Assembly (NCBI GenBank): GCA_963762085.1
Contig: CAVXJD010000003.1
Coordinates: 1 to 64,000, forward strand
Length of the DNA: 64,000 nt
Reading direction: 5' to 3'
Source: DASQGA01 sp963762085
GTDB lineage: Bacteria > Actinomycetota > Thermoleophilia > Gaiellales > Gaiellaceae
Shown here: positions 35,397 to 43,194 of the stretch, one piece after another
Layout: the number at the start of each line of letters is the position of its first letter
Position numbering within the stretch: position 1 is the first letter of the stretch
Translations under genes and position numbers: made by a program
The notes under the pieces: model-generated
What the model was told of the DNA's origin: nothing
Database searches by the model: none
The model's input: the letters and a program-made list of their open reading frames with translations, nothing else

Positions 35397-36440
35397 CTAG
35401 CTGCGCTCGGGCAGGAAGCTCGTCACGTGCCCGGTGGCGTTGGCGTCGCGGAGCTCGGATTCTTCCAGCGCGCCGATCCGCAGGAGCAGCTCGAGCTCGT
35501 CCTGGAGATGAGTCCGCATCATCTCGGGGCCGTCCGTTGCGATCGTGAAGCGGACGCCTGCGTCAGCCAGGGCGCGGCAGGTGTCGCGGAGCGCATCCTC
35601 ATCTGCCAGTGCCCTCGTCAGCAGATTCGAGCTCGGGCAGATCTCGAGAACCGTTCCCGCGTCGCGAAGGAGCGCCATTGTGGCCTGGTCCTGTGCAGCC
35701 AGGATCCCGTGCCCGATCCGATCGGGCCGAAGGACCTCGACGACCTCTCGGATCTCTTCCACTCCCGTCCGGCCGCCCTCCTCGCCCACGTGGATGGTGA
35801 TGCCGAGCCCGGCGGTGCGGGCCATTGCGACGAGTGGCGCAAGCTGCCCGTAGGGATATCGGCCGGGAGCCGGGCGGGGGCCCGCGATGTCGACGCCGAC
35901 GATGCCGCGGGAGGCATATCGGATCGCTTTCTCCACGATCACCTCGTTCTGCTCGGCCGTAAAGGTTCGGTCCATCATCAGGATCAGGCCGGCACGGACG
36001 AGCGGGTACTCGAGGCCGGCGCGGTCGAGACCGCGTACAGCGGCCATGATGATGTGGTCGAGGTCGCGCTCGCCGCCGCGGTTTCGCTTCATGGGGTTGA
36101 AGCGAAGCTCGAGAGTCGTGATGTTCTGGGTTCTGTAGGCACCCCCGATCGCCCCGTGCACCGAACGCTCGACGGCGAGCGGGCTCGACTGGATGAGCTC
36201 GGTCCATTTGTAGATCGAGTCGAGCTGGGGGAGACCCTCGACACCACGTGGGTCGACCGTCACGAGTCCCTCGAAGTCCCAGTAATCCTTGACCGGCAGC
36301 GCAATTCCCTGCTCGTGGGCCAGCGTCCAGAGGACCGCCGGGTCGACCGAGCCGCCGAGGTGCGTGTGGAGCTCTGCCAGTCCGGCGCGGCTAATCGATT
36401 CGACGACCGAGCGCGTCGCCAGAGCCTGGGTCTCGGTCAT
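35397..36440 (-). CDS. Adenosine deaminase-family amidohydrolase
   Basis: Encodes 347 residues. Zinc and catalytic motifs are in order: HTHLGGSV near residue 25, HVGEE near 217, RIGHG near 241 and TDGP near 302. Classical adenosine deaminases have TDDP at the last position. The first Asp (zinc ligand) is kept but the second, which contacts the purine, is Gly here. The enzyme may therefore use another 6-aminopurine or a modified nucleoside. ATG 36440 is divergent from the glycosyltransferase gene, 41 bp apart. Confidence 0.85.
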   Translation of the reverse strand: MTETQALATRSVVESISRAGLAELHTHLGGSVDPAVLWTLAHEQGIALPVKDYWDFEGLVTVDPRGVEGLPQLDSIYKWTELIQSSPLAVERSVHGAIGGAYRTQNITTLELRFNPMKRNRGGERDLDHIIMAAVRGLDRAGLEYPLVRAGLILMMDRTFTAEQNEVIVEKAIRYASRGIVGVDIAGPRPAPGRYPYGQLAPLVAMARTAGLGITIHVGEEGGRTGVEEIREVVEVLRPDRIGHGILAAQDQATMALLRDAGTVLEICPSSNLLTRALADEDALRDTCRALADAGVRFTIATDGPEMMRTHLQDELELLLRIGALEESELRDANATGHVTSFLPERS

Positions 36441-36481
36441 GGGACGAGTTTACGGAGTCGCTGTGGAGATAGTCTCGGCGA

Positions 36482-37633
36482 ATGAAGATCGGCATAGTCG
36501 TCCCGTTCTCGTGGTCTTTCTGGGGTGGAGTGCCCGAGCATGCCGACCACCAGGCGCGGGCTCTGATCGGCCTCGGCCACGACGTGCAGGTGATCATGGG
36601 TCACGACCCTCCGGGGCGGCTGACCAAGCTCCTCCATCCTCGCGTGGGCCGCCACGAGCGGCCTCCGGAGTACGTGGTCCCTGTTGGCCGGTCCGTGATC
36701 GTGCCGGCCAACGGCTCGCTGCCGAATCTCGTGCTCAGCCCTCAGTCGATGCTTCGCATGCGCCGGATCTTTGCGCGCGAGCAGTTCGATGTCGTGCATG
36801 TTCATGAACCTTTCACCCCGATCCTGTCCGCCTTCGCGCTGGCAATCGCCGAGTGCCCGGTGGTGTCGACGTCCCACGCCTCAGGCGAGAAACTCACCTG
36901 GTACAAGAACTCGCGCCACACCTGGGGCCTCCTCGCCGACCGCATCGACTATCGCATCGCCGTGTCGGAGCGGGCGCGGGCGAGTGCCGAGCCCATCATC
37001 GGCGGGCCCTTCGAGATCCTGCCGAACGGCGTCCTGATCCCGCCCGCCGCGCCTGCATCGGGACGGGACGACCACGTTGTCTTCATCGGGAGGCACGAGC
37101 CAAGGAAGGGCCTCGCGGTTCTCCTCCGCGCCTGGCCCCGTGTAACGGCGGCCACGGGTATGCGGCTCCGAGTCGTCGGCGCGGATCCGCTCTCCGTTCG
37201 CTGGCTCATGCGCCGCCTCGGGCTCTCGCACGAGAACGTCGACCTGCTCGGCTCCATCTCCGAGGAGGCGCTCACGCAGGAGCTTCTCCGTGCCAAGGCT
37301 CTGTGCGCACCCTCGACAGGTCGCGAGAGCTTCGGGATGGTGCTCACGCGCGCGTTTGCGAGCTCGGCGCCGGTTGTTGCCTCGGACATCGAGGGATACA
37401 GCGACGTCGCCGGCCCAGAGACGGGCGTCCTCGTGCCACCCGGGGATCACGAGGCGCTCGCCGACGCCCTGATCGCACTGGTCGCCGACGAGTCTCGTCG
37501 GGCCGCCATGGGCGAGGCGGGACGCCGCCTCGCAGAGGAGCGTTACTCCTGGGCGCGGATTTGCGGTCGCCTGGTCGAGGTCTACGGAGGCTTGGCGGCG
37601 GGCGATCCCCGTGCCGCCGCGGCCGCGGCGTGA
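36482..37633 (+). CDS. GT4-family glycosyltransferase (PimA-like)
   Basis: Encodes 383 residues with the GT-B fold. The N-terminal GGVPEHADHQARAL and the HVHEPFTPILS block resemble phosphatidylinositol mannosyltransferases and related glycolipid synthases. IGRHEPRKGL marks the nucleotide-sugar domain. The EX7E motif reads ESFGMVLTR: the first Glu is kept and the second is Arg. A lipid-linked sugar transfer is suggested by the following flippase-like gene, whose GTG overlaps this stop by 4 bp. Confidence 0.85.
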   Translation: MKIGIVVPFSWSFWGGVPEHADHQARALIGLGHDVQVIMGHDPPGRLTKLLHPRVGRHERPPEYVVPVGRSVIVPANGSLPNLVLSPQSMLRMRRIFAREQFDVVHVHEPFTPILSAFALAIAECPVVSTSHASGEKLTWYKNSRHTWGLLADRIDYRIAVSERARASAEPIIGGPFEILPNGVLIPPAAPASGRDDHVVFIGRHEPRKGLAVLLRAWPRVTAATGMRLRVVGADPLSVRWLMRRLGLSHENVDLLGSISEEALTQELLRAKALCAPSTGRESFGMVLTRAFASSAPVVASDIEGYSDVAGPETGVLVPPGDHEALADALIALVADESRRAAMGEAGRRLAEERYSWARICGRLVEVYGGLAAGDPRAAAAAA

Positions 37634-38655
37634 GAGCTGGAATCCCTCAGAGCCGAGCCGGGCGCCTGGCTCTCGTGGTGCCTCCTCTCGTCGGGGCCGT
37701 CGCGCTCGTGCTCTGGCGCGGTCCGGATACCGGGATCGTCAGGGACGCGTTCGAACTGGTTGCCTGGGGCTGGGTAATAGCGGCGGTGGCGATCAACTTC
37801 GCTTCGGTGCTCTTCAGGTCGGTCGCCTGGAAGGTCGTGATCGACCAGGCTGTTCCACCACCCAAGCCTGGCCGGCGCACGGTCTTCGCCGCTTTCTCGA
37901 TCGGCCTGCTAGGAAACGCTGCGCTCCCCGGCCGGGTCGGTGAGATCGCCCGTGTTGTCGTCCTGACTCGCCATATGCCCGGCCGTCGGGGTACCTGGGC
38001 CACGATCGTCGGGACGGTGTTCGCCCACCGGACGTTCGACGTCCTCGCAGCAGTCGCCCTCGTTGTCTACGTCCTCTATGCCGCCAGGATCCCGCACTGG
38101 GCCGTGCCGGGACTCGCAATTGTGCTCGGCATCGGCGTCGGGGCTCTGATCGCCGGCGTTCTTCTCGCTCATTACCGGAGCCGCGTGCCGATCGAGGAGG
38201 TCGGTCCGATCCGGAAAGCGCTTCGGACCGCGAGACACGGTCTCGAGGTGCTGAAGCGCCCCATCCCCGCCGCCGGCGCGATCCTTCTCCAGCTACTGGG
38301 TTGGACGGCGCAGCTCTTTGCGGTGTGGGCGACGCTGAAGGCTTTCAGAATCGACGTCCCGCTGAGCGCCGCTGCCCTGGTGCTGGTGCTCATGAACCTG
38401 GCCACGATCTTCCCGCTCTGGCCGGGGAACGTCGGCTTGCTCCAGGCCGCTGTCGCCCTGCCGCTCCTGTCGTACGGGGTCGACTATGCGCACGGCTTTG
38501 CCTTCGGGATCGGTTTGCAGGCGATCGAAGCGTCAGTCGGCGTCGGGCTCGGCCTGATGTTTCTCGCCCGCGAGGGATTCTCGTTCGCCATGCTCAAAGG
38601 CATGCCGGAGATGAACGACGTCGATCTCGACGAGCGCGTCGCCCGGATCGCCTAG
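37630..38655 (+). CDS. Lysylphosphatidylglycerol synthase TM-region/UPF0104-type membrane protein
   Basis: Encodes 341 residues with about eight helices. It is of the integral-membrane family related to the flippase domain of MprF, with the typical GNAALPGRVGEIARV loop and the C-terminal PLWPGNVGLLQAAV. In operon with a glycolipid-type GT4, it may translocate the glycosylated lipid (inference). GTG 37630 is used because the open frame further upstream only overlaps the glycosyltransferase. Its TAG stop lies inside the left end of a repeat element. Confidence 0.82.
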   Translation: MRAGIPQSRAGRLALVVPPLVGAVALVLWRGPDTGIVRDAFELVAWGWVIAAVAINFASVLFRSVAWKVVIDQAVPPPKPGRRTVFAAFSIGLLGNAALPGRVGEIARVVVLTRHMPGRRGTWATIVGTVFAHRTFDVLAAVALVVYVLYAARIPHWAVPGLAIVLGIGVGALIAGVLLAHYRSRVPIEEVGPIRKALRTARHGLEVLKRPIPAAGAILLQLLGWTAQLFAVWATLKAFRIDVPLSAAALVLVLMNLATIFPLWPGNVGLLQAAVALPLLSYGVDYAHGFAFGIGLQAIEASVGVGLGLMFLAREGFSFAMLKGMPEMNDVDLDERVARIA

Positions 38656-38820
38656 TAGGAGGGATCGGTGAAACGTAGCTCGTCGCCGGGGTGCGATGGT
38701 CGTTCCGAGGCAAGGACGCAGGGAGCGCCGATAGCAGCGCTATCGAAGCGAGTGAGGACGCAGCATCGGGGCGAGCAGCGCGGCCCGGCAGCACTGCTGC
38801 GTTTCGTCAAACCCTCCTAG
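38652..38820. repeat. Element with terminal inverted repeats between two convergent genes
   Basis: The ends are inverted copies: left 38652-38678 (CTAGTAGGAGGG, six variable bases, GAAACGTAG) and right 38797-38820, whose complement is CTAGGAGGG, six variable bases, GAAACGCAG. Inside are an imperfect direct repeat (AAGGACGCAGGGAGCG.. / GAGGACGCAGCATCGG..) and a GATAGC-AGC-GCTATC hairpin near 38730. Both flanking genes use a TAG within the element ends as their stop. It may be a MITE-like insertion or a dispersed bidirectional terminator. Confidence 0.55.
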
Positions 38821-39077
38821 GACTGCCGCGGTGGGATGCGGCTGTCTCGAAGCTCCTGGTCGTCGCGACCCTTCGCCTCGAGCAACTTCTCCTCCCCGCG
38901 TGCCCCGGTGCGTGCCTCTTCGACCTCGTCGGCCGTCTGGTCGGTGTCGTCCGGCGGCACCGTGGGCGCAGCACCCGGGTGCCGCGACTGCTCGACGTGC
39001 CGCTGGTGGTCGGCCCTGTCGGCAGGTTGCTCCGCCTCGGTGGGCCTCTGACCTCTGAACCAGTCCAGGAATCCCAT
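38817..39077 (-). CDS. Small hydrophilic protein
   Basis: Encodes 86 residues. It begins MGFLDWFRGQRP and continues as an almost purely charged/polar, probably disordered chain rich in Glu, Asp, Arg and Gln. An AGAAGGGG sequence precedes the ATG on the minus strand. The stop codon is supplied by the right end of the adjacent repeat element. No family recognised. Confidence 0.5.
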   Translation of the reverse strand: MGFLDWFRGQRPTEAEQPADRADHQRHVEQSRHPGAAPTVPPDDTDQTADEVEEARTGARGEEKLLEAKGRDDQELRDSRIPPRQS

Positions 39078-39192
39078 GCCCCTTCTGTCCCCGTCCGGGC
39101 GGCGACGAAACTCTTTATGAGCGAACAGGTTTACGACTGCTCCCCAACCGGGTAATCAACCTCCGGGCAACGGAAAGGAGGGACGACCGCAT

Positions 39193-39261
39193 ATGTACAT
39201 CGGACTCGGCACAATTCTTCTCATCATCCTGATCGTTCTTCTGATCGCGTTCGTCTTCTAG
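39193..39261 (+). CDS. 22-residue hydrophobic microprotein
   Basis: ATG at 39193 with an excellent ribosome site (AAAGGAGGG, ending 12 bases upstream) opens a frame of 22 codons: MYIGLGTILLIILI then VLLIAFVF. One transmembrane helix takes up almost the whole peptide. Two strong terminator-like hairpins follow at once, so it is an independent short transcription unit. A frame-disturbed relative lies at 28860-28918. Confidence 0.65.
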   Translation: MYIGLGTILLIILIVLLIAFVF

Positions 39262-39275
39262 AACCGCCGAATAAA

Positions 39276-39305
39276 CCAGCCGCGCGCCGTCAGGCGCGCG
39301 GCTGG
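39276..39305 (+). terminator. 13-bp perfect hairpin after the microprotein
   Basis: CCAGCCGCGCGCC (39276-39288), loop GTCA, GGCGCGCGGCTGG (39293-39305). It starts 14 bp after the microprotein stop. No T-run. Confidence 0.65.
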
Positions 39306-39318
39306 GAACATCTCCAAC

Positions 39319-39345
39319 AGCGACGGGCGAGGCCCGTCGCTTTTT
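39319..39345 (+). terminator. Rho-independent terminator
   Basis: Stem GCGACGGGC (39320-39328), loop GAG, GCCCGTCGC (39332-39340), followed by TTTTT. Second in tandem after the microprotein gene. Confidence 0.85.
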
Positions 39346-39374
39346 GCTTTCACGGGCTCTTGCGGACGCCACGA

Positions 39375-39400
39375 AAAGGGCGGCCTTCTGGCCGCCCTTT
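39375..39400 (-). terminator. Bidirectional-type terminator after the DUF6458 gene
   Basis: AAAGGGCGGCC (39375-39385), loop TTCT, GGCCGCCCTTT (39390-39400): an 11-bp stem with A and T ends. It lies 25 bp beyond the stop of the minus-strand gene 39426-39656 and could also block plus-strand read-through. Confidence 0.8.
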
Positions 39401-39425
39401 GTGAAGTCGATTCTGCCTCGCCGGC

Positions 39426-39656
39426 TTAGTACGGCGGCGGGCGGTCGTACGGATCGCGAACCGCCGTGTCGCGGCGATAGCCGCCGAACCCGCCCCAGCT
39501 CGACCAGAAGACGAGGGAGAGCAGGAGGCCGAGCAGGCCGACGATCATGAGAATGACGCCGACCGTGTCGAGATCGATCCCGCTTGTCGTGACGTTTACC
39601 GCGAAGGCGAGGATCGCGCCGACTGCGATAAGCAGAATGCTTACACCAATGCCCAT
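39426..39656 (-). CDS. DUF6458-like small membrane protein
   Basis: Encodes 76 residues with two transmembrane helices (MGIGVSILLIAVGAILAFAV and GVILMIVGLLGLLLSLVFW) separated by a short TSGIDLDTV turn, and a Tyr/Pro-rich tail (DPYDRPPPY). This architecture matches the actinobacterial DUF6458 family. GAGGAG precedes the ATG. Function unknown. Confidence 0.82.
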   Translation of the reverse strand: MGIGVSILLIAVGAILAFAVNVTTSGIDLDTVGVILMIVGLLGLLLSLVFWSSWGGFGGYRRDTAVRDPYDRPPPY

Positions 39657-39775
39657 TTCTACTCCTCGGTAGGGGTCTTAGACCTCCTTACCCATGAGGC
39701 GTGGGTCCCATGCCGAGGTCCTGTGCTTTCCTTCGACCTACGAAACCGCGTTCCTGCGCCCCAGCCGGGCGGCGA

Positions 39776-40186
39776 TCAGTCGGACTGGGCGTCTCGCAGG
39801 CGGCGGGTCATGTTCTGGAGGAGCGTCCAGGCGACTTCCGGGTGCTCGTCGACGAACGGCTTGAACTCCCACGGCGTCATGCCGTAGCAGGTCAGATCCG
39901 TGACGGCCTTGATGGTCGCGGACCGAATGCCCTCGTCGATCAGCGCCATCTCGCCGAAGGTGTCCCCGGGTCCGAGCTTCCCGCGGACCTGACCACCGAT
40001 CTCGACCTCGGCTTCGCCCTCGGTGATCACGAAGAATCCGGTTCCCGTGGCGCCTTCGCTAACGACAGTGGAGCCGGCAGGGAACTTCCGCTCGTGGAGC
40101 TGGCCGGCCAGGCGCTGGAGCTCCCGGTCGCTGAGACCGGCGAGAAGCGGCACTTTCTTCAGCGCATCAGCGGGCTGTGTCGCCAT
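39776..40186 (-). CDS. Cyclic nucleotide-binding domain protein
   Basis: Encodes 136 residues, a stand-alone cNMP-binding domain without DNA-binding or channel part. N-terminal LKKVPLLAGLSDRELQRLA, beta-roll GTGFFVITEGEAEVEI, and the phosphate-binding cassette FGEMALIDEGIRSATIKA, which retains the Glu, although the Arg position is shifted in IRSA. It may respond to the cyclase-type proteins of this genome (inference). Divergent from the DNA methyltransferase gene, 30 bp between starts. Confidence 0.87.
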   Translation of the reverse strand: MATQPADALKKVPLLAGLSDRELQRLAGQLHERKFPAGSTVVSEGATGTGFFVITEGEAEVEIGGQVRGKLGPGDTFGEMALIDEGIRSATIKAVTDLTCYGMTPWEFKPFVDEHPEVAWTLLQNMTRRLRDAQSD

Positions 40187-40216
40187 GGCCGGGGATCATA
40201 ACGGGCGAAAGGTCCT

Positions 40217-41368
40217 GTGACAGCGGTGGCGAACTCGTTAGCCGTGCGCACGCAGGCCGCTCTTTACGGCGAGATCGATCTCGAGCTCTCGTGGTCGGAA
40301 GCCGACCTCCCCGAGCGCGAGCGGACGAAGCACGTGCACCGGCTGCATCCGTACCTCGGGAAGTTCGTGCCGCAGCTCGCGGAAGTCTTCCTGCGGCGCT
40401 ATGGCTCACCCGGCGACCTCGTCTGGGATCCGTTTGCCGGCTCGGGGACGACGCTTGTCGAGGCCAACGCGCTCGGCATGAGGGCTGCGGGCTGTGACGT
40501 CTCTGCGTTCAACTGCATGCTCTCCGAAGCGAAGACTGCGGTGTATGGCCCGGAGGCCCTGCTTGCGGACGTCGTTCACCTCGGGCAGGCGGAGGGCGAG
40601 CCCGCGCTGCGGAAGGCATCTCCGTACCTGAAGCGATGGTTTGCTCCTCGCACGGTCGAAGAGTTGCTCGCCTTTCGCGCACGCGTTCCGGCTACGACCT
40701 ATCCCGGACTCTGGAGCGTCGTGCTTTCGCGGGCGGCGCGCTCCGCCCGGCGGACGCGACACGACGACCTCGACTTTCCGCGGGAGCCCGTCACGGCCGA
40801 GTACTTCTGCCACAAGCACCGGAAAACGTGCCGTCCCGTCGGCGAGGCGGCGAAATTCCTCCGCCGGTACGTCCGCGACGCTGCCCAGCGCGTCCACGAC
40901 TTCGGTGTGCTTCGGGCTGAGACGTCGGCGCTGATGCTCCACGGCGATGCCCGTGTGCTCGATCCCCCCGAGCCGGTCGATCTCGTCTTGACGTCCCCTC
41001 CCTATCCCGGGCTGATCGACTACCACGAGCAGCATGCATACGCCTTCGAGCTGCTCGGGCTGGAGCGCAGGGACGAGGCCGAGATCGGACGCGGCGTCCG
41101 CGGGTATTGCGAGGGCGTTGCAGCAGTGCTCGAGCGGGCTGCCCAGGCCCTCCGTCCGGGAGGCCGCATCGTCATCGTCGTGAACGACCGCCGAGAGCTG
41201 TACGGGAGCATCATCGAGGACGCCGGCCTCCGGCTCGAGGATCGCGTCGTCCGGCACGTGAACCGTCGAACAGGACGTCGAAACGGGGAGTACTTCGAGG
41301 AGATTCTGGTGGCGCGGCCCTCAGCCGGCCGCCGGGGGAGCGCCATCCGGGCGCTCGGCGGCGTCTGA
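40217..41368 (+). CDS. Orphan DNA methyltransferase (N4/N6-type)
   Basis: Encodes 383 residues. An AdoMet motif, DPFAGSGTTLVEA, near residue 70 precedes the catalytic TSPPY motif near residue 257, so the order is I before IV. Upstream is a RLHPYLGKFVPQL block seen in related site-specific methyltransferases. Between the motifs an insertion with YFCHKHRKTC could bind zinc. No restriction endonuclease or specificity gene is adjacent, so it is probably a solitary methylase; DNA target unknown. GTG 40217; its 3' end overlaps xseB by 48 bp on the other strand. Confidence 0.82.
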   Translation: MTAVANSLAVRTQAALYGEIDLELSWSEADLPERERTKHVHRLHPYLGKFVPQLAEVFLRRYGSPGDLVWDPFAGSGTTLVEANALGMRAAGCDVSAFNCMLSEAKTAVYGPEALLADVVHLGQAEGEPALRKASPYLKRWFAPRTVEELLAFRARVPATTYPGLWSVVLSRAARSARRTRHDDLDFPREPVTAEYFCHKHRKTCRPVGEAAKFLRRYVRDAAQRVHDFGVLRAETSALMLHGDARVLDPPEPVDLVLTSPPYPGLIDYHEQHAYAFELLGLERRDEAEIGRGVRGYCEGVAAVLERAAQALRPGGRIVIVVNDRRELYGSIIEDAGLRLEDRVVRHVNRRTGRRNGEYFEEILVARPSAGRRGSAIRALGGV

Positions 41369-41584
41369 CGCCTCCCCGGCCGGGCGGACCTCGCCTGCGC
41401 GCCGGCCGAGCTCCTCGATCTTCCCTTGCGCCGCATCGAGCTTCGCGACACAGAGCCGGTAGAGCTCCTCGCCACGTTCCCAGAGCGCGACGGAGTCCTC
41501 GAGGCTTGCCTGGCCGCTCTCGAGCTGCGCAACGATCCGCTCGAGCTCCTGCCTCGCCTCCTCGAAGGACAACCCGGCGGTCAA
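41321..41584 (-). CDS. xseB: Exodeoxyribonuclease VII small subunit
   Basis: Encodes 87 residues. The helical hairpin SFEEARQELERIVAQLESGQ and LEDSVALWERGEELYRLCVA is typical of XseB, which assembles on XseA to degrade single-stranded DNA. The C-terminal 25 residues are Pro/Ala/Gly-rich and overlap the convergent methyltransferase gene. It follows xseA on the same strand after 148 bp that contain a strong nested hairpin. Confidence 0.93.
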   Translation of the reverse strand: MTAGLSFEEARQELERIVAQLESGQASLEDSVALWERGEELYRLCVAKLDAAQGKIEELGRRAGEVRPAGEASDAAERPDGAPPAAG

Positions 41585-41598
41585 GCGCGCCCCTCGCC

Positions 41599-41640
41599 GG
41601 CGGCGGCTCCCGCCGGGCGGAGCCCGGCTCCGCCGCCGCC
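41599..41640 (-). other. Nested GC-rich hairpin between xseA and xseB
   Basis: Outer stem GGCGGCGGC (41599-41607)/GCCGCCGCC (41632-41640), inner stem GCCGGGC (41612-41618), loop GGA, GCCCGGC (41622-41628). In the minus-strand transcript it would lie just before xseB and could lower xseB expression or stabilise the upstream message. No T-run. Confidence 0.45.
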
Positions 41641-41732
41641 TGACGCCGCTTGCGGCACCGCGATCTCCGGGCCCGTATTACGAATAAAGTGCCCTCCGGC
41701 TCCGCACCCGCAGCGGCGCCCGGGGAACGCGC

Positions 41733-42887
41733 TCAAGGCTCGATCTCCTCGACGCGGGCCGAGAATCGGCCCTCGGACACCCGCACGTCGACGAGCTCGC
41801 TGCTTTCGAGGGCAGAGGCGGAACGAACGATGTTGCCGGCGCTTCGCACGATCGCGTACCCGCGCCCGAGCGTTGCGTTCGGCGAGAGCGCTCGCAGACG
41901 TCCCGCGACGGCCTCGAGAGCGCTCCGCTTGCGCTCGAGGAAGAGAACCGGCGCACGTGCGAGCCTGGCCGCATCGGTGTCCACGCGCTCCCGGGAACGA
42001 GCGAGGCCACGCCTCGTGTCACGTTCGAGTGCTGCCCGGAGGGCGTCGAGCCGCCCGCGGAGCTCGCCCCGATCCTGGACGACCAGCCTGGCCGCGGCCG
42101 TCGGGGTGGAAGCTCGCACGTCCGCAGCGAGGTCGCAGAGCGGCGTGTCCTGCTCGTGGCCGACCGCACTGACCACCGGGACGCGGCAGCCGGCGAGAGC
42201 CCGCACGACCCGCTCGTCACTCCACGGAAGCAGGTCCTCGAAGCTCCCGCCGCCGCGAGTCACCACGATGACGTCGACGCTCGGCTGGCCGGCCAGCTCT
42301 GCGAGGGTTGCCACGATCCGCGCGGGTGCCTGCGGTCCCTGGACGTACGTCTCGGCCACGAGCACGTTGACAGCTGGAAATCGTGCAGTCACCGCGGTGA
42401 CGAAGTCGCGCTTGGCTGCCGCGTCGCTGCCGGTCAGCAGCCCGATCCAACGGGGGAAGGGCGGCAGCGGGCGCTTCCGTCTCGGGTCGAACAGGCCTTC
42501 TGCGGTCAGCGTGCGCTTCAGTCTCTCGATCCGGGCCAGGACATCGCCGAGGCCTACGGGCTCGATCGAGAGCGCGCGGAGCTGGAAGACGCCGCGGGCC
42601 GCATAGAAGTCGGGGCGCCCGTAGACGTGGATACGGTCACCGTCCGCGAGGGCGAGCCGGAGGCCGTCGAACCCCGCTCGGGGCATGGTCACGGAGAGAC
42701 ACGCGCCGTCGGCGGGGTCCTTCAGCGTGAAGAAGACGCTTTGCCAGCCGTCCTGGCGACGCAGCTCGGTCACCTCGCCCTCGACCCAGAGGGTCGGTAG
42801 GCGCCGGAGCCACATCGAGACGCCCCGGTTGAAGTTGGAGACCGTGTAGACCTTGCGGTCGCCGTACACGAGCGACTCGAGCTTCAC
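41733..42887 (-). CDS. xseA: Exodeoxyribonuclease VII large subunit
   Basis: Catalytic subunit, 384 residues. The N-terminal OB-fold (LWVEGEVTELRRQDGWQSVF) is followed by the nuclease core with GLLTGSDAAAKRDF, VVTRGGGSFEDLLPW near residue 213 and SAVGHEQDTPLCDLAADVRA near residue 240, then coiled-coil and the C-terminal GRGYAIVR motif. Slightly shorter than the E. coli enzyme but complete. Start ATG 42887. Confidence 0.95.
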   Translation of the reverse strand: MKLESLVYGDRKVYTVSNFNRGVSMWLRRLPTLWVEGEVTELRRQDGWQSVFFTLKDPADGACLSVTMPRAGFDGLRLALADGDRIHVYGRPDFYAARGVFQLRALSIEPVGLGDVLARIERLKRTLTAEGLFDPRRKRPLPPFPRWIGLLTGSDAAAKRDFVTAVTARFPAVNVLVAETYVQGPQAPARIVATLAELAGQPSVDVIVVTRGGGSFEDLLPWSDERVVRALAGCRVPVVSAVGHEQDTPLCDLAADVRASTPTAAARLVVQDRGELRGRLDALRAALERDTRRGLARSRERVDTDAARLARAPVLFLERKRSALEAVAGRLRALSPNATLGRGYAIVRSAGNIVRSASALESSELVDVRVSEGRFSARVEEIEP

Positions 42888-42952
42888 GAGCTTGACCGTA
42901 CACGGCCGCCGCTTTGGCGCGCGACGGCTTTAAGCAGCTTGTCGGCGACCCG

Positions 42953-43186
42953 TTAGAGGAGGATCTGGGCCGCGACCTCGGGCGTGCAGCCACGCTGCCG
43001 GATCAGTGACACGGCTTCGTGCAGGTCGGCGTGCGACTGTGCGATGCGCTCTGCGTATGGCAGGGGATAGCCCGCCTCGATCAGCACGTGCAGGCGCCAG
43101 CTCTCGACCTTGGCACGCTCGTCGATCTCCGGCTCGATCATCGTCAGCTGCTCGTCCACGAGGCGCTGTTTCGGTCTCGCGCTCAC
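42953..43186 (-). CDS. Small hypothetical protein
   Basis: Encodes 77 residues, soluble, helical (IDERAKVESWRLHVLIEAGY, PLPYAERIAQSHADLHEAVS). The C-terminus RQRGCTPEVAAQIL resembles a short UBA-like helix turn. Similar small proteins occur in related actinobacteria (recollection only). It lies 8 bp after the coiled-coil gene and probably shares its transcript. Confidence 0.65.
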   Translation of the reverse strand: MSARPKQRLVDEQLTMIEPEIDERAKVESWRLHVLIEAGYPLPYAERIAQSHADLHEAVSLIRQRGCTPEVAAQILL

Positions 43187-43194
43187 GATCCCTG

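Noticed and set aside
40217..41368. Restriction-modification system around the DNA methyltransferase
   Set aside because: Neighbours are a cNMP-binding protein and exonuclease VII genes; no endonuclease-like frame is present.
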